Assembly: GCF_030817475.1 (NCBI RefSeq)
Contig: NZ_JAUSZJ010000002.1
Span: 3,450,001 to 3,514,000 of the forward strand
Origin: Streptomyces sp. V2I9
Lineage (GTDB): Bacteria > Actinomycetota > Actinomycetes > Streptomycetales > Streptomycetaceae
Length of the DNA stretch: 64,000 nt
Direction of reading: 5' to 3'
In this document: positions 49,328-58,135 of the stretch, piece after piece
Layout: every line of letters begins with the position of its first letter
How positions within the stretch are numbered: the first letter of the stretch is position 1
The notes under the pieces: generated by a model
What the model was told of the DNA's origin: nothing
Database searches by the model: none
What the model saw: only the letters and a program-made list of their open reading frames with translations
Position numbers and translations under genes: made by a program

Positions 49328-51289
49328 CTAGAGCCGGACGACCGTCGCCTCGGTCGCCTTCACGCAGGTCCAGACGGCGCTTCCGTCGGCGAGGCCGAGT
49401 TCGGCGGCGGACTCCGGGGTGATCTCCGCGACCAGGTCCGGGGCCTCCGGCGAGGTGATCAGCAGCCGCAGCCGGCTGCCGACGGAGGTGATCTCGCGGA
49501 CCGTGCCGGGCCAGACGTTGCGCGGGGAGCCGGTGGGCCGCTCCCGGTGTACGGAGACGGCTTCCGGGCCGATCACCGCGAGGGCGGGCGCGCCCGCCGG
49601 GAGGGGTTCGGCCACCACGAGCCGCCCGCCGCCCTCCGGTGCCAGGCCGTCGTCGGTGGTGGTGCCCGGCCAGGCGTTGCGCCCCAGCATCCGGGCCACC
49701 CAGGGGGAGCGCGGGTGGCGGGTGACCTCGGCGGGCGGCTCGTCCTGGAGGACCCGGCCGTCCTCCAGCACCAGGACCCGGTCGGCCAGCGAGACCGCCT
49801 CGACCGGGTCGTGGGTGACGATCAGACAGACCCCGCCGAACCGGGCGAGGTGCCCGCGCAGGGTGTGCCGCACGTGGGCGCGGGTGGTCTGGTCGAGGGC
49901 GGCGAGCGGTTCGTCCAGCAGCAGGAGGCGCGGGCGGGCGGCCAGCGCGCGGGCGAGGGCGACGCGTTGGGCCTGGCCGCCGGAGAGCCGGTCGGGCCTG
50001 CGGCGGGCGAGGTGGCCCACGCCGAGCCGGTCCAGCCAGTCCTGGGCCTCGCGCCGGGCCTCGGCACGGGGGACGCCGTGGGCGCGGAGCCCGTACGCCG
50101 TGTTGGTCAGGGCGCTCAGGTGCGGGAAGAGCGCCCCGTCCTGGGGGACCCAGGCCACGCCCCGGCGGTGCGGGGGGAGCGCGGTGACGTCGCGGTCGCC
50201 CAGGCGCAGGGCCGCGTGCGCGCGGGGCGTGAGGCCGAGGAGGGCCCGCAGGAGCGTCGTCTTGCCCGCGCCGTTGGGGCCGACCACCGCGATGGTGGTG
50301 CCGGGGGCGGCGTCCAGGGTGAGGTGGGTGAAGCCCGTGACCTCGGCGTGCAGCGGCCAGGGTTCGGGCGGACTCCTGTCCAGGGCAACGGCGGACGGTT
50401 CGGGGAGCGGGTCCGGGGTGGTGCCCGCCGGTTCCTCCGGCCGGGTCGCCGCCGCCCGGCTCGCCGGGTCCCGTCGGCCGCCGGGGGCAGCCGCCCAGCG
50501 CCCCCGCAGCGCGATCAGGACGATCATCGCCATGGCCAGGAGCAGCAGCGACACGGAGGTGGCGGCCTCCGGGGAGTCCTGGAGCAGCAGGTACACCTGG
50601 AGCGGAAGGGTCTGCGTGCTGCCGGGGAGGTTCCCGGCGAAGGTGATGGTCGCCCCGAACTCACCCAGCGCCCGCGCCCAGGTCAGGGCGGCCCCGGCGA
50701 TCAGTCCGGGGGCGACCATCGGCAGGGTCACGGTGAGGAAGACCCGGACCGGCGAGGCCCCCAGGGACGCGGCGGTCTCCTCGTACCGGGGACGCAGTCC
50801 GCCGAGCGCGCCCTCCAGCGAGATGACCAGGAACGGCATGGCGACGAACGTGGCCGCGACCACGGCCCCCGAGGTGTGGAAGGGCAGCGTGACGCCGAAG
50901 GCGTCCTCCAGCCAGGGGCCGAGCAGCCCGCGCCGCCCGAAGGCCAGGAGCAGGGCGACGCCGCCGACCGTCGGCGGCAGCACCATCGGCAGCAGCACCA
51001 GCGAGCGGACGAACGCCTTGCCGCGGAACGGCACCCGCGCCAGCAGCCAGGCCAGCGGCACCCCGAGCAGCAGGGAGAGCCCGAGCGCCCACAGGGAGAC
51101 CAGCAGCGAGAGCCGCAGCGCCTCGGTGGTGGCCTCGGCCGTGAGGTGGCCGCCCAGCTCGCCCCACGAGGTGCGGGCCAGGATGCCGGCGAGCGGCAGC
51201 ATCAGGAACGCCACGGCCAGCAGGGCGGGCACCGTCAGCAGCAGGGGCGCGCGGGCACCGGACGTGCGGCGGGCGGCCGGTCGTTTCAT
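49328..51289 (-). CDS. Fused molybdate ABC transporter permease-ATPase (ModB-ModC)
   Basis: 653 residues. Residues 15-265 are a ModB-type permease with six helices and the EAA loop EETAASLGASPVRVFLTVTLP. A Pro/Arg linker leads to an ATPase (about 310-530): Walker [10 protein letters not shown]-loop VPQDGALFPH, signature LSGGQAQRVALARAL, Walker B LLLLDEPLAALD. A TOBE domain follows, ending VWTCVKATEATVVRL. Most ModB and ModC proteins are separate; fusion guarantees stoichiometry. It drives molybdate uptake with the ModA lipoprotein encoded 130 bp upstream. Confidence 0.93.
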   Translation of the reverse strand: MKRPAARRTSGARAPLLLTVPALLAVAFLMLPLAGILARTSWGELGGHLTAEATTEALRLSLLVSLWALGLSLLLGVPLAWLLARVPFRGKAFVRSLVLLPMVLPPTVGGVALLLAFGRRGLLGPWLEDAFGVTLPFHTSGAVVAATFVAMPFLVISLEGALGGLRPRYEETAASLGASPVRVFLTVTLPMVAPGLIAGAALTWARALGEFGATITFAGNLPGSTQTLPLQVYLLLQDSPEAATSVSLLLLAMAMIVLIALRGRWAAAPGGRRDPASRAAATRPEEPAGTTPDPLPEPSAVALDRSPPEPWPLHAEVTGFTHLTLDAAPGTTIAVVGPNGAGKTTLLRALLGLTPRAHAALRLGDRDVTALPPHRRGVAWVPQDGALFPHLSALTNTAYGLRAHGVPRAEARREAQDWLDRLGVGHLARRRPDRLSGGQAQRVALARALAARPRLLLLDEPLAALDQTTRAHVRHTLRGHLARFGGVCLIVTHDPVEAVSLADRVLVLEDGRVLQDEPPAEVTRHPRSPWVARMLGRNAWPGTTTDDGLAPEGGGRLVVAEPLPAGAPALAVIGPEAVSVHRERPTGSPRNVWPGTVREITSVGSRLRLLITSPEAPDLVAEITPESAAELGLADGSAVWTCVKATEATVVRL

Positions 51290-51419
51290 GGGTGACCTCG
51301 TCGGGGCTGCGGGGAGGTGACGGCGGCCCCGGCGGGGCCCGTGGGACGGGGGCGGTACGGGTTCCGCCGGGTGGGCGGGGTGCGGCGGTGCGGGCTTCGC
51401 CGGGGCGGGCGGGGACGCG

Positions 51420-52226
51420 TCACGGCTGCTGGAAGCCCGCGCCCCGGAGGATCTTCTGGGCGGCGGGTGTGGAGAGCCAGGCGACGAACGCGGCGGCGGC
51501 CTCGCCGTGCTGCGAGGTCTTCAGTGTGGCGGCCGGGTAGGAGGCGATGGCGTTCTGCGCATCGGGGATCTCGATCGCGTCGACCTTGCCGGTGGCGGCG
51601 GCATCGGTCCTGTAGACGAGTCCGGCGTCCGCCTCGCCGAGCGACACCTTGGACAGGACCGCGCGGACGTTGGGCTCCTGGGAGACCGGCTTCACGTCGA
51701 TCTTCCGGGCGTCGAGGATCTGCCGGCTGTAGCGGCCGACCGGTACCTCGGGGGCGGCCAGGACGACCTTCAGCTTCGGGTCGGCGAGGTCGTCGAGGCG
51801 CTCGACCTTCTCCGGGTTGCCCTCGCCGGTGGCGATGACGAGGCGGTTCCTGGCGATGACGGTCGGCTCGCCGGTGTCGCCGGAGAGGCCCTCCATGGTC
51901 CTGGTGTCGGCGGTGACCAGGGCGTCGGCGGGCGCGCCCTGCTTGACCTGGGCGGCCAGCTCCTGGGAGCCGGCGAAGGAGAACGTCACCTCCGTGCCCG
52001 GATTCTCCTTCTCGTACACGGCCCCCGCCTCCGTGAAGACGTCCGTCAGGGAGGAGGCGGCCAGCACGGTCAGATCGGCCTTCCGGGCGCCGGAGGCGGC
52101 CCCGGAGCCGCCGCCCCCTTCTTCCTCGGCCCCGGATCCGTCGCTGCCGCAGGCGGCGAGCGGGAGCATCAGGGCGGTGGTCAGGGCGGCGGCGGCCGCG
52201 CGGCGGCGGGCGGGCGGCAGGGACAT
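51420..52226 (-). CDS. modA: ModA, molybdate-binding lipoprotein
   Basis: 268 residues with signal peptide and lipobox LAAC (Cys26). After a Gly/Ala linker: [67 protein letters not shown] and [15 protein letters not shown], the oxyanion-binding shape of ModA. It captures molybdate or tungstate outside the membrane and delivers it to the fused ModBC. It is first of the transporter genes; a Mop regulator lies upstream across a 250-bp gap with a 35-bp tandem duplication. Confidence 0.93.
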   Translation of the reverse strand: MSLPPARRRAAAAALTTALMLPLAACGSDGSGAEEEGGGGSGAASGARKADLTVLAASSLTDVFTEAGAVYEKENPGTEVTFSFAGSQELAAQVKQGAPADALVTADTRTMEGLSGDTGEPTVIARNRLVIATGEGNPEKVERLDDLADPKLKVVLAAPEVPVGRYSRQILDARKIDVKPVSQEPNVRAVLSKVSLGEADAGLVYRTDAAATGKVDAIEIPDAQNAIASYPAATLKTSQHGEAAAAFVAWLSTPAAQKILRGAGFQQP

Positions 52227-52355
52227 GGGGGTCGGGGCTCCTTCGGCGCGTGCGCGGCCGGCGGGGCGCCGGTCCGGCGGGGCAGCCGTGCGGGGCTGCG
52301 AAGGGTGGTGCTGTGCGGTGGTGCCGTGTGGTGCGGTGCTGCGATGAGTGGTGCG

Positions 52356-52425
52356 GGGCTGTGCGGGACGGTGCTGTGCCGGGTGGGGCCGGGCTGTGCG
52401 GGACGGTGCTGTGCCGGGTGGGGCC
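52356..52425. repeat. Exact 35-bp tandem duplication upstream of modA
   Basis: 52356-52390 and 52391-52425 are identical and adjacent; each contains GTGCGGGACGGTGCTG. The surrounding gap 52227-52476 is filled with TGCGG/GTGCC repeats. It lies between the regulator stop and modA, where the modA promoter should be. Confidence 0.7.
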
Positions 52426-52476
52426 GGGGTGTGAACGGTGGTGCCGTGCGGTGCGGGCGGGTTCTGTGCGGGCGGC

Positions 52477-52875
52477 TCAGGTGCGGTCGATGTGGACGTT
52501 GGTCGACTTCACCCGCGCGGTCGCCCGCATGCCCACCTCCAGCCCCAGTTCCTCCACCGCCTCCCTGGTCAGGAGCGAGACGAGCCGGTGCGGGCCGGCC
52601 TGGATCTCGACCTGGGCCGCGACGTCCCCGAGTTTCACCGCGGTGACGATGCCCGGAAACGCGTTGCGGGCCGAGGTGTATACGTCCTCCTCCTCGTCGC
52701 CGCCCGTGCCCTGGCCGACCTCGATCGAGAAGGCGGCCAGCGCACGGCCGTCGATCAGCCGACGGCCGGACTCGTCGCGATGGGTCGCAACCCGGCCGGC
52801 GTCCGCCCAACGACGGGCGGTGTCGGGGCTGACCCCGAGGAGGCGTGCTGCCTGACCGATGGTGTAGGACTGCAT
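52477..52875 (-). CDS. HTH-Mop (TOBE) molybdate-responsive regulator
   Basis: 132 residues from ATG 52875 (a GTG 9 bp upstream is possible; neither has a clear ribosome binding site, so the gene could be leaderless). The head [41 protein letters not shown] is a MerR/excisionase HTH. The C-terminal 65 residues ([47 protein letters not shown]...) form a Mop/TOBE domain that binds molybdate. It is a compact counterpart of ModE and most likely controls the modA-modBC genes just downstream. Confidence 0.9.
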   Translation of the reverse strand: MQSYTIGQAARLLGVSPDTARRWADAGRVATHRDESGRRLIDGRALAAFSIEVGQGTGGDEEEDVYTSARNAFPGIVTAVKLGDVAAQVEIQAGPHRLVSLLTREAVEELGLEVGMRATARVKSTNVHIDRT

Positions 52876-52974
52876 GTGCGACACGCTAGACCGATCAGGC
52901 TCGCATCTGCCAGCTTTTGGGCGATGTTCCGACGAAACTGCGGCCCTGTCGGAGAAACGTACGGCGGTATGCGA

Positions 52975-53007
52975 GCGGGCCGCGCCGGTGATCCGGTCGC
53001 GGCCCGC
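52975..53007 (-). terminator. Terminator after the VOC gene
   Basis: A 9-bp perfect stem (GCGGGCCGC with GCGGCCCGC) encloses a further CCGG-N4-CCGG hairpin. On the minus strand it follows the VOC gene stop. Confidence 0.55.
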
Positions 53008-53053
53008 CCTCAGGGACGCCGGCCCCGGCCCTCCGGGCTCGCGGCCGGACCGG

Positions 53054-53854
53054 TCAGGGCACCGGGCTCGTCGCGGGCATCGCGCCCACGGTGGTGGTCA
53101 CGTCGATCACGGCGAACGAGGCGCCCTGCGGGTCGCTGATCGCCGCGAACCGGCCGAACGGGCTGTCCATCGGCCCGTACTGCAGCGTCCCGCCGCGCTC
53201 GGTCGCCTTCGCCGCGGCCGCGTCGCAGTCCGGCACGGCGAAGTACACGTTCAGGTACGAGGGAACCTCCGGGGGGAAGTCCTCGCCCATCGCCATCCGG
53301 CCGAGCACGGTCTGCCCCGCCACGTCGAACATGGCGAAGTCCATCGACTCGTCGTCGAACTTCCGCACCGTGTACGGGAAGACGGCCGGATAGAACGCGT
53401 CCACCTGCTCCGGGCGCCGGGTGAAGACCTGGCCCCAGCAGTAGCCGCCGGGCGCGCCCATCTCCGTCTCGAACCCCTCGTGGCTGCCCGCCTGCCAGAT
53501 GCCGAAGACGGCTCCGCCGGGGTCGCGGGCCAGTGCCATCGTGCCGAAGTCGCCGACCCGCATCGGCTCCATCAGTACCTCGCCGCCGCTCTCCCGGACC
53601 TTCTCCGCGGTCGCGGCGGCGTCCGGCGAGGCGAAGTAGAGGCACCACGCGGAGGCGCCCTCCGCGCCCGGCATCGGCGGAACGACGGCCGCCGCCGCTC
53701 TGCCGTCCGCGTACGCCTGCGTGTAGTTGCCGAACTCCGACGTGCTCTCGCCGAACGTCCAGCCGAGCACGTCTCCGTAGAAGCTCTTGGCGCCCTCCAT
53801 GTCGACGAACATGGCGTCCGCCCAGCACGGGGTGCCCTCGGGTTGTACAGCCAT
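53054..53854 (-). CDS. Two-domain VOC (glyoxalase-fold) protein
   Basis: 266 residues with two VOC modules: first PCWADAMFVDMEGAKSFYGDVLGW to MALARDPGGAVFGIWQ, second CWGQVFTRRPEQVDAFYPAVF to AAISDPQGASFAVIDV. Two-module VOC proteins either detoxify or sequester a ligand; metal ligands are not clear. Bleomycin-type resistance or glyoxalase roles cannot be separated here. The start is a modest ATG after AAGGACC. It is divergent from the GNAT gene across CTAGTGC repeats. Confidence 0.88.
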   Translation of the reverse strand: MAVQPEGTPCWADAMFVDMEGAKSFYGDVLGWTFGESTSEFGNYTQAYADGRAAAAVVPPMPGAEGASAWCLYFASPDAAATAEKVRESGGEVLMEPMRVGDFGTMALARDPGGAVFGIWQAGSHEGFETEMGAPGGYCWGQVFTRRPEQVDAFYPAVFPYTVRKFDDESMDFAMFDVAGQTVLGRMAMGEDFPPEVPSYLNVYFAVPDCDAAAAKATERGGTLQYGPMDSPFGRFAAISDPQGASFAVIDVTTTVGAMPATSPVP

Positions 53855-53979
53855 CGCGCCGGTCCTTCCCTGCGATCCCTGTCCTCGGCCCCGCCCGTAC
53901 GGGCCACCGGCCCGTACGGACAACGCTAGGCGTCGTCCGGCCGCCCCGCGCGCCCGGACGACGATGACCCCTTTATGTA

Positions 53980-54007
53980 CTAGTGCATAACCTGTACACG
54001 CTAGTGC
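53980..54007. promoter_or_regulatory. Two CTAGTGC heptamers 21 bp apart in the VOC-GNAT gap
   Basis: CTAGTGC at 53980-53986 and 54001-54007, two helical turns apart, each next to a GTAC. The region is AT-rich for this genome and lies 32 bp from the GNAT start, so a regulator bound here could control both divergent genes. Confidence 0.5.
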
Positions 54008-54038
54008 GAAAGAGGCGAGGGAGGCTAGGATCGGCTCC

Positions 54039-54632
54039 ATGATCGCGCTTCCGCCCCGGCCCGTGACCCTGACCGGGCAGTACGTCGAACTCGTCCCGCT
54101 GACCGCCGCCCACCTCGACGATCTCTTCGCGGCGGGTGGGGGTGACGAGGAGGTGTGGCGCTGGCAGGGCGGGCCCGCGCCGCGGACCCGCGAGGAGCTG
54201 CGCGAGCGGATGGACGAGGTGCTCGGCGATCCGGCGTATGTGCCGTTCGCCGTGGTCCACCGCGGGAGCGGGCGGGCCGTGGGGTGGACGGCCTTCATGG
54301 ACGTGGTGGTGGCGGACGAGCGGCTGGAGATCGGCTGGACCTGGTACGGCCGGGCCCACTGGCGCACGCCCGTGAACACCGAGACGAAGCTCCTGCTGCT
54401 GACGTACGCCTTCGAGGAGCTGCACATGGGGCGCGTCCAGCTGAAGACCGACCACCTCAACGAGCGGTCGCAGGCGGCCATCGCCCGCCTCGGAGCGCGG
54501 CGCGAAGGGGTGCTGCGGCGGCATCGGCGCCGGCCGGACGGAACCTGGCGGGACTCCGTCTGCTTCTCGCTGCTGGCCGACGAGTGGCCCGAGGCGCGGG
54601 CCCGGCTCACCGCCCGCCTTGCGGCGGGCTGA
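54039..54632 (+). CDS. GNAT-family N-acetyltransferase (RimJ/RimL-like)
   Basis: 197 residues. The acetyl-CoA fold reads LTAAHLDDLFAAGGGDEEVWRW, then IGWTWYGRAHWRTPVNTETKLLLLTYAFEELHMGRVQLKTDHLNERSQAAIARLGARREGVLRRH and a final WRDSVCFSLLADEWPEAR. The HLNERSQAAIARLGARREG block is typical of RimJ/RimL-type protein N-terminal acetyltransferases. The target may be a ribosomal protein or a small amine. It is divergent from the VOC gene. Confidence 0.92.
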   Translation: MIALPPRPVTLTGQYVELVPLTAAHLDDLFAAGGGDEEVWRWQGGPAPRTREELRERMDEVLGDPAYVPFAVVHRGSGRAVGWTAFMDVVVADERLEIGWTWYGRAHWRTPVNTETKLLLLTYAFEELHMGRVQLKTDHLNERSQAAIARLGARREGVLRRHRRRPDGTWRDSVCFSLLADEWPEARARLTARLAAG

Positions 54633-54724
54633 GGCGGGCCGAGAGGTCCGTGACGGGGCCGGGTCGCGGCGGACCGGGCCGGCCGTTCGCCGGGCTGGGC
54701 CGGGCCGTTCGCCGGGTTGCCGGG

Positions 54725-54931
54725 CTACCTCCGGGTCGCCCCGTGCTGCCGGGCGGGCCGCTCCTCGGCGGCGTGATCCGCGCAGTCGGGATTCGCGCAG
54801 GGCCCTGCGCGCCATACGGGGACGAAGATCCCGAGGGATTTGTGGCGGTGGATCTCGGAGGGGACGGGCTGTTTGCAGGTCGGGCACATGAAAGCGGCCC
54901 GCTGTCGGGTCTCACGCTCTTTGCTGGCCAT
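54725..54931 (-). CDS. Small zinc-ribbon-like protein
   Basis: 68 residues starting at ATG. It contains C-P-T-C in FMCPTCKQPVPSEIHRH and a second pair in GPCANPDCADH, consistent with one zinc ribbon (four Cys). The tail is Arg/Ala-rich. Such small ribbons are common and mostly uncharacterised. It lies 104 bp before the TerC stop region on the same strand, possibly downstream of TerC transcription. Confidence 0.65.
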   Translation of the reverse strand: MASKERETRQRAAFMCPTCKQPVPSEIHRHKSLGIFVPVWRAGPCANPDCADHAAEERPARQHGATRR

Positions 54932-55002
54932 TTACCCACGATAGGCCGGGCGGGTGGTTCTGGAAACCTTTGGCCGTGCATTGCCGATGCCTTGCTTCAC
55001 TC

Positions 55003-55044
55003 CCCGACGGCTTACTTCTCGACTTCCCGACGGCTTACTTCTCG
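55003..55044. repeat. 19-bp duplication of the terC 3' end
   Basis: CCCGACGGCTTACTTCTCG is at 55003-55021 and again at 55026-55044. The second copy contains the terC stop codon, so the last codons and stop have been copied 23 bp downstream of the gene. Confidence 0.6.
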
Positions 55045-56018
55045 GTACCGGCGCCGCCGTCCGTACCGGTGCCCGAGCCGTCCTTCGTGTCCGGCGGGCG
55101 GCGCATGCTCAGGGTCACCGACACGGCCAGGACGACGACGATCACCGCGAGGCTCACCGGGGACGGAATCTCCGGGATCGAGGTGCTGATCATCTTGTGG
55201 GCGGCCTGGAGGAGCAGCTTGACCGCGATGAAGGCGAGGATGACCGCCAGGCCGTGGCTCAGGTAGTGGAACCGGTCCAGCAGCCCCGCCAGCAGGAAGT
55301 ACAGGGCCCGAAGCCCCAGGATGGCGAAGGCGTTGCTGGTGTAGACGATGAACAGGTCGTCGCTGACCGCGAGCACCGCCGGCACGCTGTCGACGGCGAA
55401 GATGAGGTCGGCCGCCTCGATCGCGGCGACCACCGCGAGCAGCGGCGTGGCGACCCGGCGCCCCTCCTCGCGGACCACGAAGTGCGTACCGGAATAGTGG
55501 TCCTGGACCGGCATCACCTTCCGCAGCAACCGCACCGCGAAGCTTCTGCCGGGGTCGAAATTCTCCTCCTGGCCGCTGAGGATCTTGTAACTGCTGTAGA
55601 AAAGGACCGCGGCGAAGAGGAACAGCACGAACGTGAAGCGGTTCACCACCGCGACACCGAGCGTCAGGAACACCGCCCGGAACACCAGGGCTCCGATGAC
55701 GCCGAAGAAAAGCACCCGGTGCTGATATGCGCGGGGGACCTTGAAATAGGCGAAGATCAGCGCGAAGACGAAGAGGTTGTCGACCGACAGGCTCTTCTCC
55801 AGCAGCCAGGCGGTCGTGTACTCGGTTCCGGCGGTCGTCCCGAGGGTCAGGAAGACGACCCCGCCGAAGACCAGCGCCAGACCCACCCACAGCGCGCTCC
55901 ACAGGCCGGCCTCCTTGAAGCCGATGACATGCGCCGTGCGATGGGCCAGGAGGTCGACCGTCAGGGAGACGACGACGGTCGCGGCGAACACGATCCAGAG
56001 CCACACCGGTACGTCCAC
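55035..56018 (-). CDS. TerC-family integral membrane protein
   Basis: 327 residues from GTG behind GGGAGG. The helices and acidic sites are LLEKSLSVDNLFVFALIF, and later IEAADLIFAVDSVPAVLAVSDDLFIVYTSNAFAILGLRAL, the TerC/Alx hallmark. It may export Mn2+ or help load metal in exported proteins; tellurite resistance gave the family its name. A C-terminal Gly/Thr tail follows the last helix. A TerB gene lies 36 kb away at 19093, so no Ter operon is present here. No Mn riboswitch is recognisable upstream. Confidence 0.94.
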   Translation of the reverse strand: MDVPVWLWIVFAATVVVSLTVDLLAHRTAHVIGFKEAGLWSALWVGLALVFGGVVFLTLGTTAGTEYTTAWLLEKSLSVDNLFVFALIFAYFKVPRAYQHRVLFFGVIGALVFRAVFLTLGVAVVNRFTFVLFLFAAVLFYSSYKILSGQEENFDPGRSFAVRLLRKVMPVQDHYSGTHFVVREEGRRVATPLLAVVAAIEAADLIFAVDSVPAVLAVSDDLFIVYTSNAFAILGLRALYFLLAGLLDRFHYLSHGLAVILAFIAVKLLLQAAHKMISTSIPEIPSPVSLAVIVVVLAVSVTLSMRRPPDTKDGSGTGTDGGAGTEK

Positions 56019-56268
56019 GCGGCAGTCCTCCCACTCGGGCCACTCGGGTTCCTCCGAGTGTGACCCTCCCGCCCCGCCGCCGCTCGCCGGAGGCCGCCGG
56101 GCGGTGCGGAGTCCCGGCCCCGACCGCGTACCCCCGCCGATACGCGGCCGATACAGAGCCGCGCGGTCCTCGAATCACCGCCCTGACCGGCCGGAAGCAC
56201 GGCTCACCGACGCTGGGGGCGTACCCCGCCCCGGTGTACGTGACGTCGGACGTTGGGAGACGCGTGCC

Positions 56269-57291
56269 GTGCTGACCATCCGGAAGGGCCCGGAGGCCCG
56301 TGACGAGGACGAGGCCGCGGAGGACGAGGCCGCGGAGGACGGGCCGCCACCCGCGCCCCCGGCGGGGCGGCGTCGGGGGGTACGCCGCGCTGACCGCCTG
56401 CTCGCCGCCGCGGCCGTGTGCTGCGCCGCGCCGATGGCGCTGCACGGGTGCATTCCGAACGCGGGCGTCAACGCGGGCAGCCTCGTCCAGACGCTGCTGC
56501 CCTGGACGGGGCTCGCCGTGCCGGTCCTGCTCGGGCTCGCCGCCGTACGCCGGTCCCGCGCCGTCGCCGTGGCGGTGCTCGCCCCCGCCGTCGTGTGGGT
56601 CACGCTCTTCGGCGGCGCGCTCACCGACAAGCGCGCGGGCGGCGGCGATCTGACGGTGGTCAGCCACAACGTGGACGAGGCGAACGCCGACCCCGCCGGT
56701 ACCGCGCGGGCGCTCGCCGGGGCGGACGCGGACGTGCTGGCGCTGGAGGAACTGTCCGACGCGTCGGCCGCCGTCTACTCCCGCGAACTGGCCGCCTCCT
56801 ACCCGCACCACGCGGTGATCGGCGGGGTCGGCCTCTGGAGCAGGCACCCGCTGGCGGACGTGAAGGCGGTGCCGATCATGCCCTGGACCCGCGCGATGCG
56901 CGCCACCGTCCGGGCCCCGTCCGGGCCCGTCGCCGTGTACGCGGCCCATCTGGCGTCGGTACGGGTCTCGGCGGCCGGCTTCACGACGGGCCGCCGCAAC
57001 GAGGCGGCCCGCGCACTGGCCGCCGCGCTCCGGCTGGATGCCGCGCCCCGGCTCGTGGTGCTGGGCGACTTCAACGGTACGTATCAGGACGACGCGCTCG
57101 CCCCGGTGACCTCGCGGCTGCGTTCCGCGCAGCGGGAGGCGGGCGACGGCCTCGGCTTCACCTGGCCCGCGGTGTTCCCGATGGTCCGCATCGACGACGT
57201 CCTGGTGCGGGGGATGACCCCGCGCGCCGCCTGGACCCTGCCCGCCACCGGCAGCGACCACCTCCCGGTCGCGGCGACGCTGAGCCGGTAG
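56269..57291 (+). CDS. Membrane-anchored endonuclease/exonuclease/phosphatase
   Basis: 340 residues from GTG after TGGGAGA. The head has an acidic repeat DEDEAAEDEAAED encoded by two copies of GACGAGGCCGCGGAG, then two helices (LLAAAAVCCAAPMALHG, AVAVAVLAPAVVWVTLF). The EEP domain follows: VVSHNVDEAN, VLALEELSD, AAHLASVR, LGDFNGTYQD and GSDHLPVAATL, with the catalytic Glu, Asp and His. It likely acts outside or at the membrane on a phosphodiester (nucleic acid or lipid). It is 30 bp upstream of a two-component system, so it may be co-regulated. Confidence 0.9.
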   Translation: MLTIRKGPEARDEDEAAEDEAAEDGPPPAPPAGRRRGVRRADRLLAAAAVCCAAPMALHGCIPNAGVNAGSLVQTLLPWTGLAVPVLLGLAAVRRSRAVAVAVLAPAVVWVTLFGGALTDKRAGGGDLTVVSHNVDEANADPAGTARALAGADADVLALEELSDASAAVYSRELAASYPHHAVIGGVGLWSRHPLADVKAVPIMPWTRAMRATVRAPSGPVAVYAAHLASVRVSAAGFTTGRRNEAARALAAALRLDAAPRLVVLGDFNGTYQDDALAPVTSRLRSAQREAGDGLGFTWPAVFPMVRIDDVLVRGMTPRAAWTLPATGSDHLPVAATLSR

Positions 57292-57321
57292 CCCTCCGAC
57301 TACGATGCGAGCGACCGACCG

Positions 57322-58119
57322 ATGACCTCGAACGCCCAGGTAGGCAGCGTGTCCGAAGCCCGGGGCCCGGCCCCCGTCAGCGTGCTCGTGGTCGAGGACG
57401 ACGCCACCATCCGCCGCGCCGTCCAGCTCGCCCTGGAACGGTACGGCTACCAGGTGGACGTCGCCGCCGACGGGCTCGACGGCCTGGACGCCTTCCGCGC
57501 GGGCGCGCACGATCTGCTGATCCTCGACGTGATGCTGCCCCAGCTGGACGGCATCGGGCTCTGCACCCGCATCCGCGAGGAGAGCTCCGTACCGGTCCTG
57601 ATGATGTCCGCGCGGGGCGACGCCCTCGACGTGGTCGCGGGGCTGGAGGCGGGGGCGGACGACTACGTGGTCAAACCCGTCGACACCGCCGTCATGGTCG
57701 CCCGCATCCGCGCCCTGCTGCGCCGTGCCACCTTCCGCCCCGACCGGGAGGGCCCGGTGCCGGCAACCGGTACGACCGGGCCCCGGACAGGTGGGGCGAG
57801 CGGGTTCCGGTCGGCCGACGCGGCCCGCGGCCATGTGCTGACCTTCGGCGACCTGACCGTCGACACCCTCGGCATGGAGGTCCGCCGGGCCGGGGAGGCC
57901 GTGGCGCTGACCCCCACCGAACTGCGGCTGCTGCTGGAGTTCGCCGCAGCGCCCGGAACGGTGCTCGACCGCCGCCGGCTGCTGCGCGAGGTGTGGGACT
58001 ACGGCTGGGAGGGCGACACCCGCGTCGTGGACCTGTGCGTGCTCCGGCTGCGCAAGAAGATCGGCGGCGGGCGGATCGAGACCGTCCGCGGCTTCGGCTA
58101 CAAGCTCGTCCGCGGCTGA
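57322..58119 (+). CDS. OmpR/PhoB-type response regulator
   Basis: 265 residues. Receiver at about 18-135: VLVVEDDATIRRAVQLALERYGY, phospho-acceptor D69 in LLILDVMLP, VPVLMMSARGD and ADDYVVKPVD. A 45-residue Thr/Gly/Pro linker is unusually long. The winged helix reads LTPTELRLLLEFAAAPGTVLDRRRLLREVWDYGWEGDTRVVDLCVLRLRKKI. It pairs with the sensor kinase that begins 17 bp later, after the stop. Possible starts at 57322 (ATG) and 57349 (GTG) both have weak sites. Confidence 0.95.
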   Translation: MTSNAQVGSVSEARGPAPVSVLVVEDDATIRRAVQLALERYGYQVDVAADGLDGLDAFRAGAHDLLILDVMLPQLDGIGLCTRIREESSVPVLMMSARGDALDVVAGLEAGADDYVVKPVDTAVMVARIRALLRRATFRPDREGPVPATGTTGPRTGGASGFRSADAARGHVLTFGDLTVDTLGMEVRRAGEAVALTPTELRLLLEFAAAPGTVLDRRRLLREVWDYGWEGDTRVVDLCVLRLRKKIGGGRIETVRGFGYKLVRG

Positions 58120-58135
58120 GCGGCCGGCCGGTCCC

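Noticed and set aside
51317..51838. Arg/Gly-rich plus-strand frames opposite ModA.
   Set aside because: They are antisense shadows with no domain or start signal.
55035..56268. A manganese (yybP-ykoY) riboswitch before terC.
   Set aside because: The upstream 250 bp do not show the conserved loop sequences or paired helices of that class.
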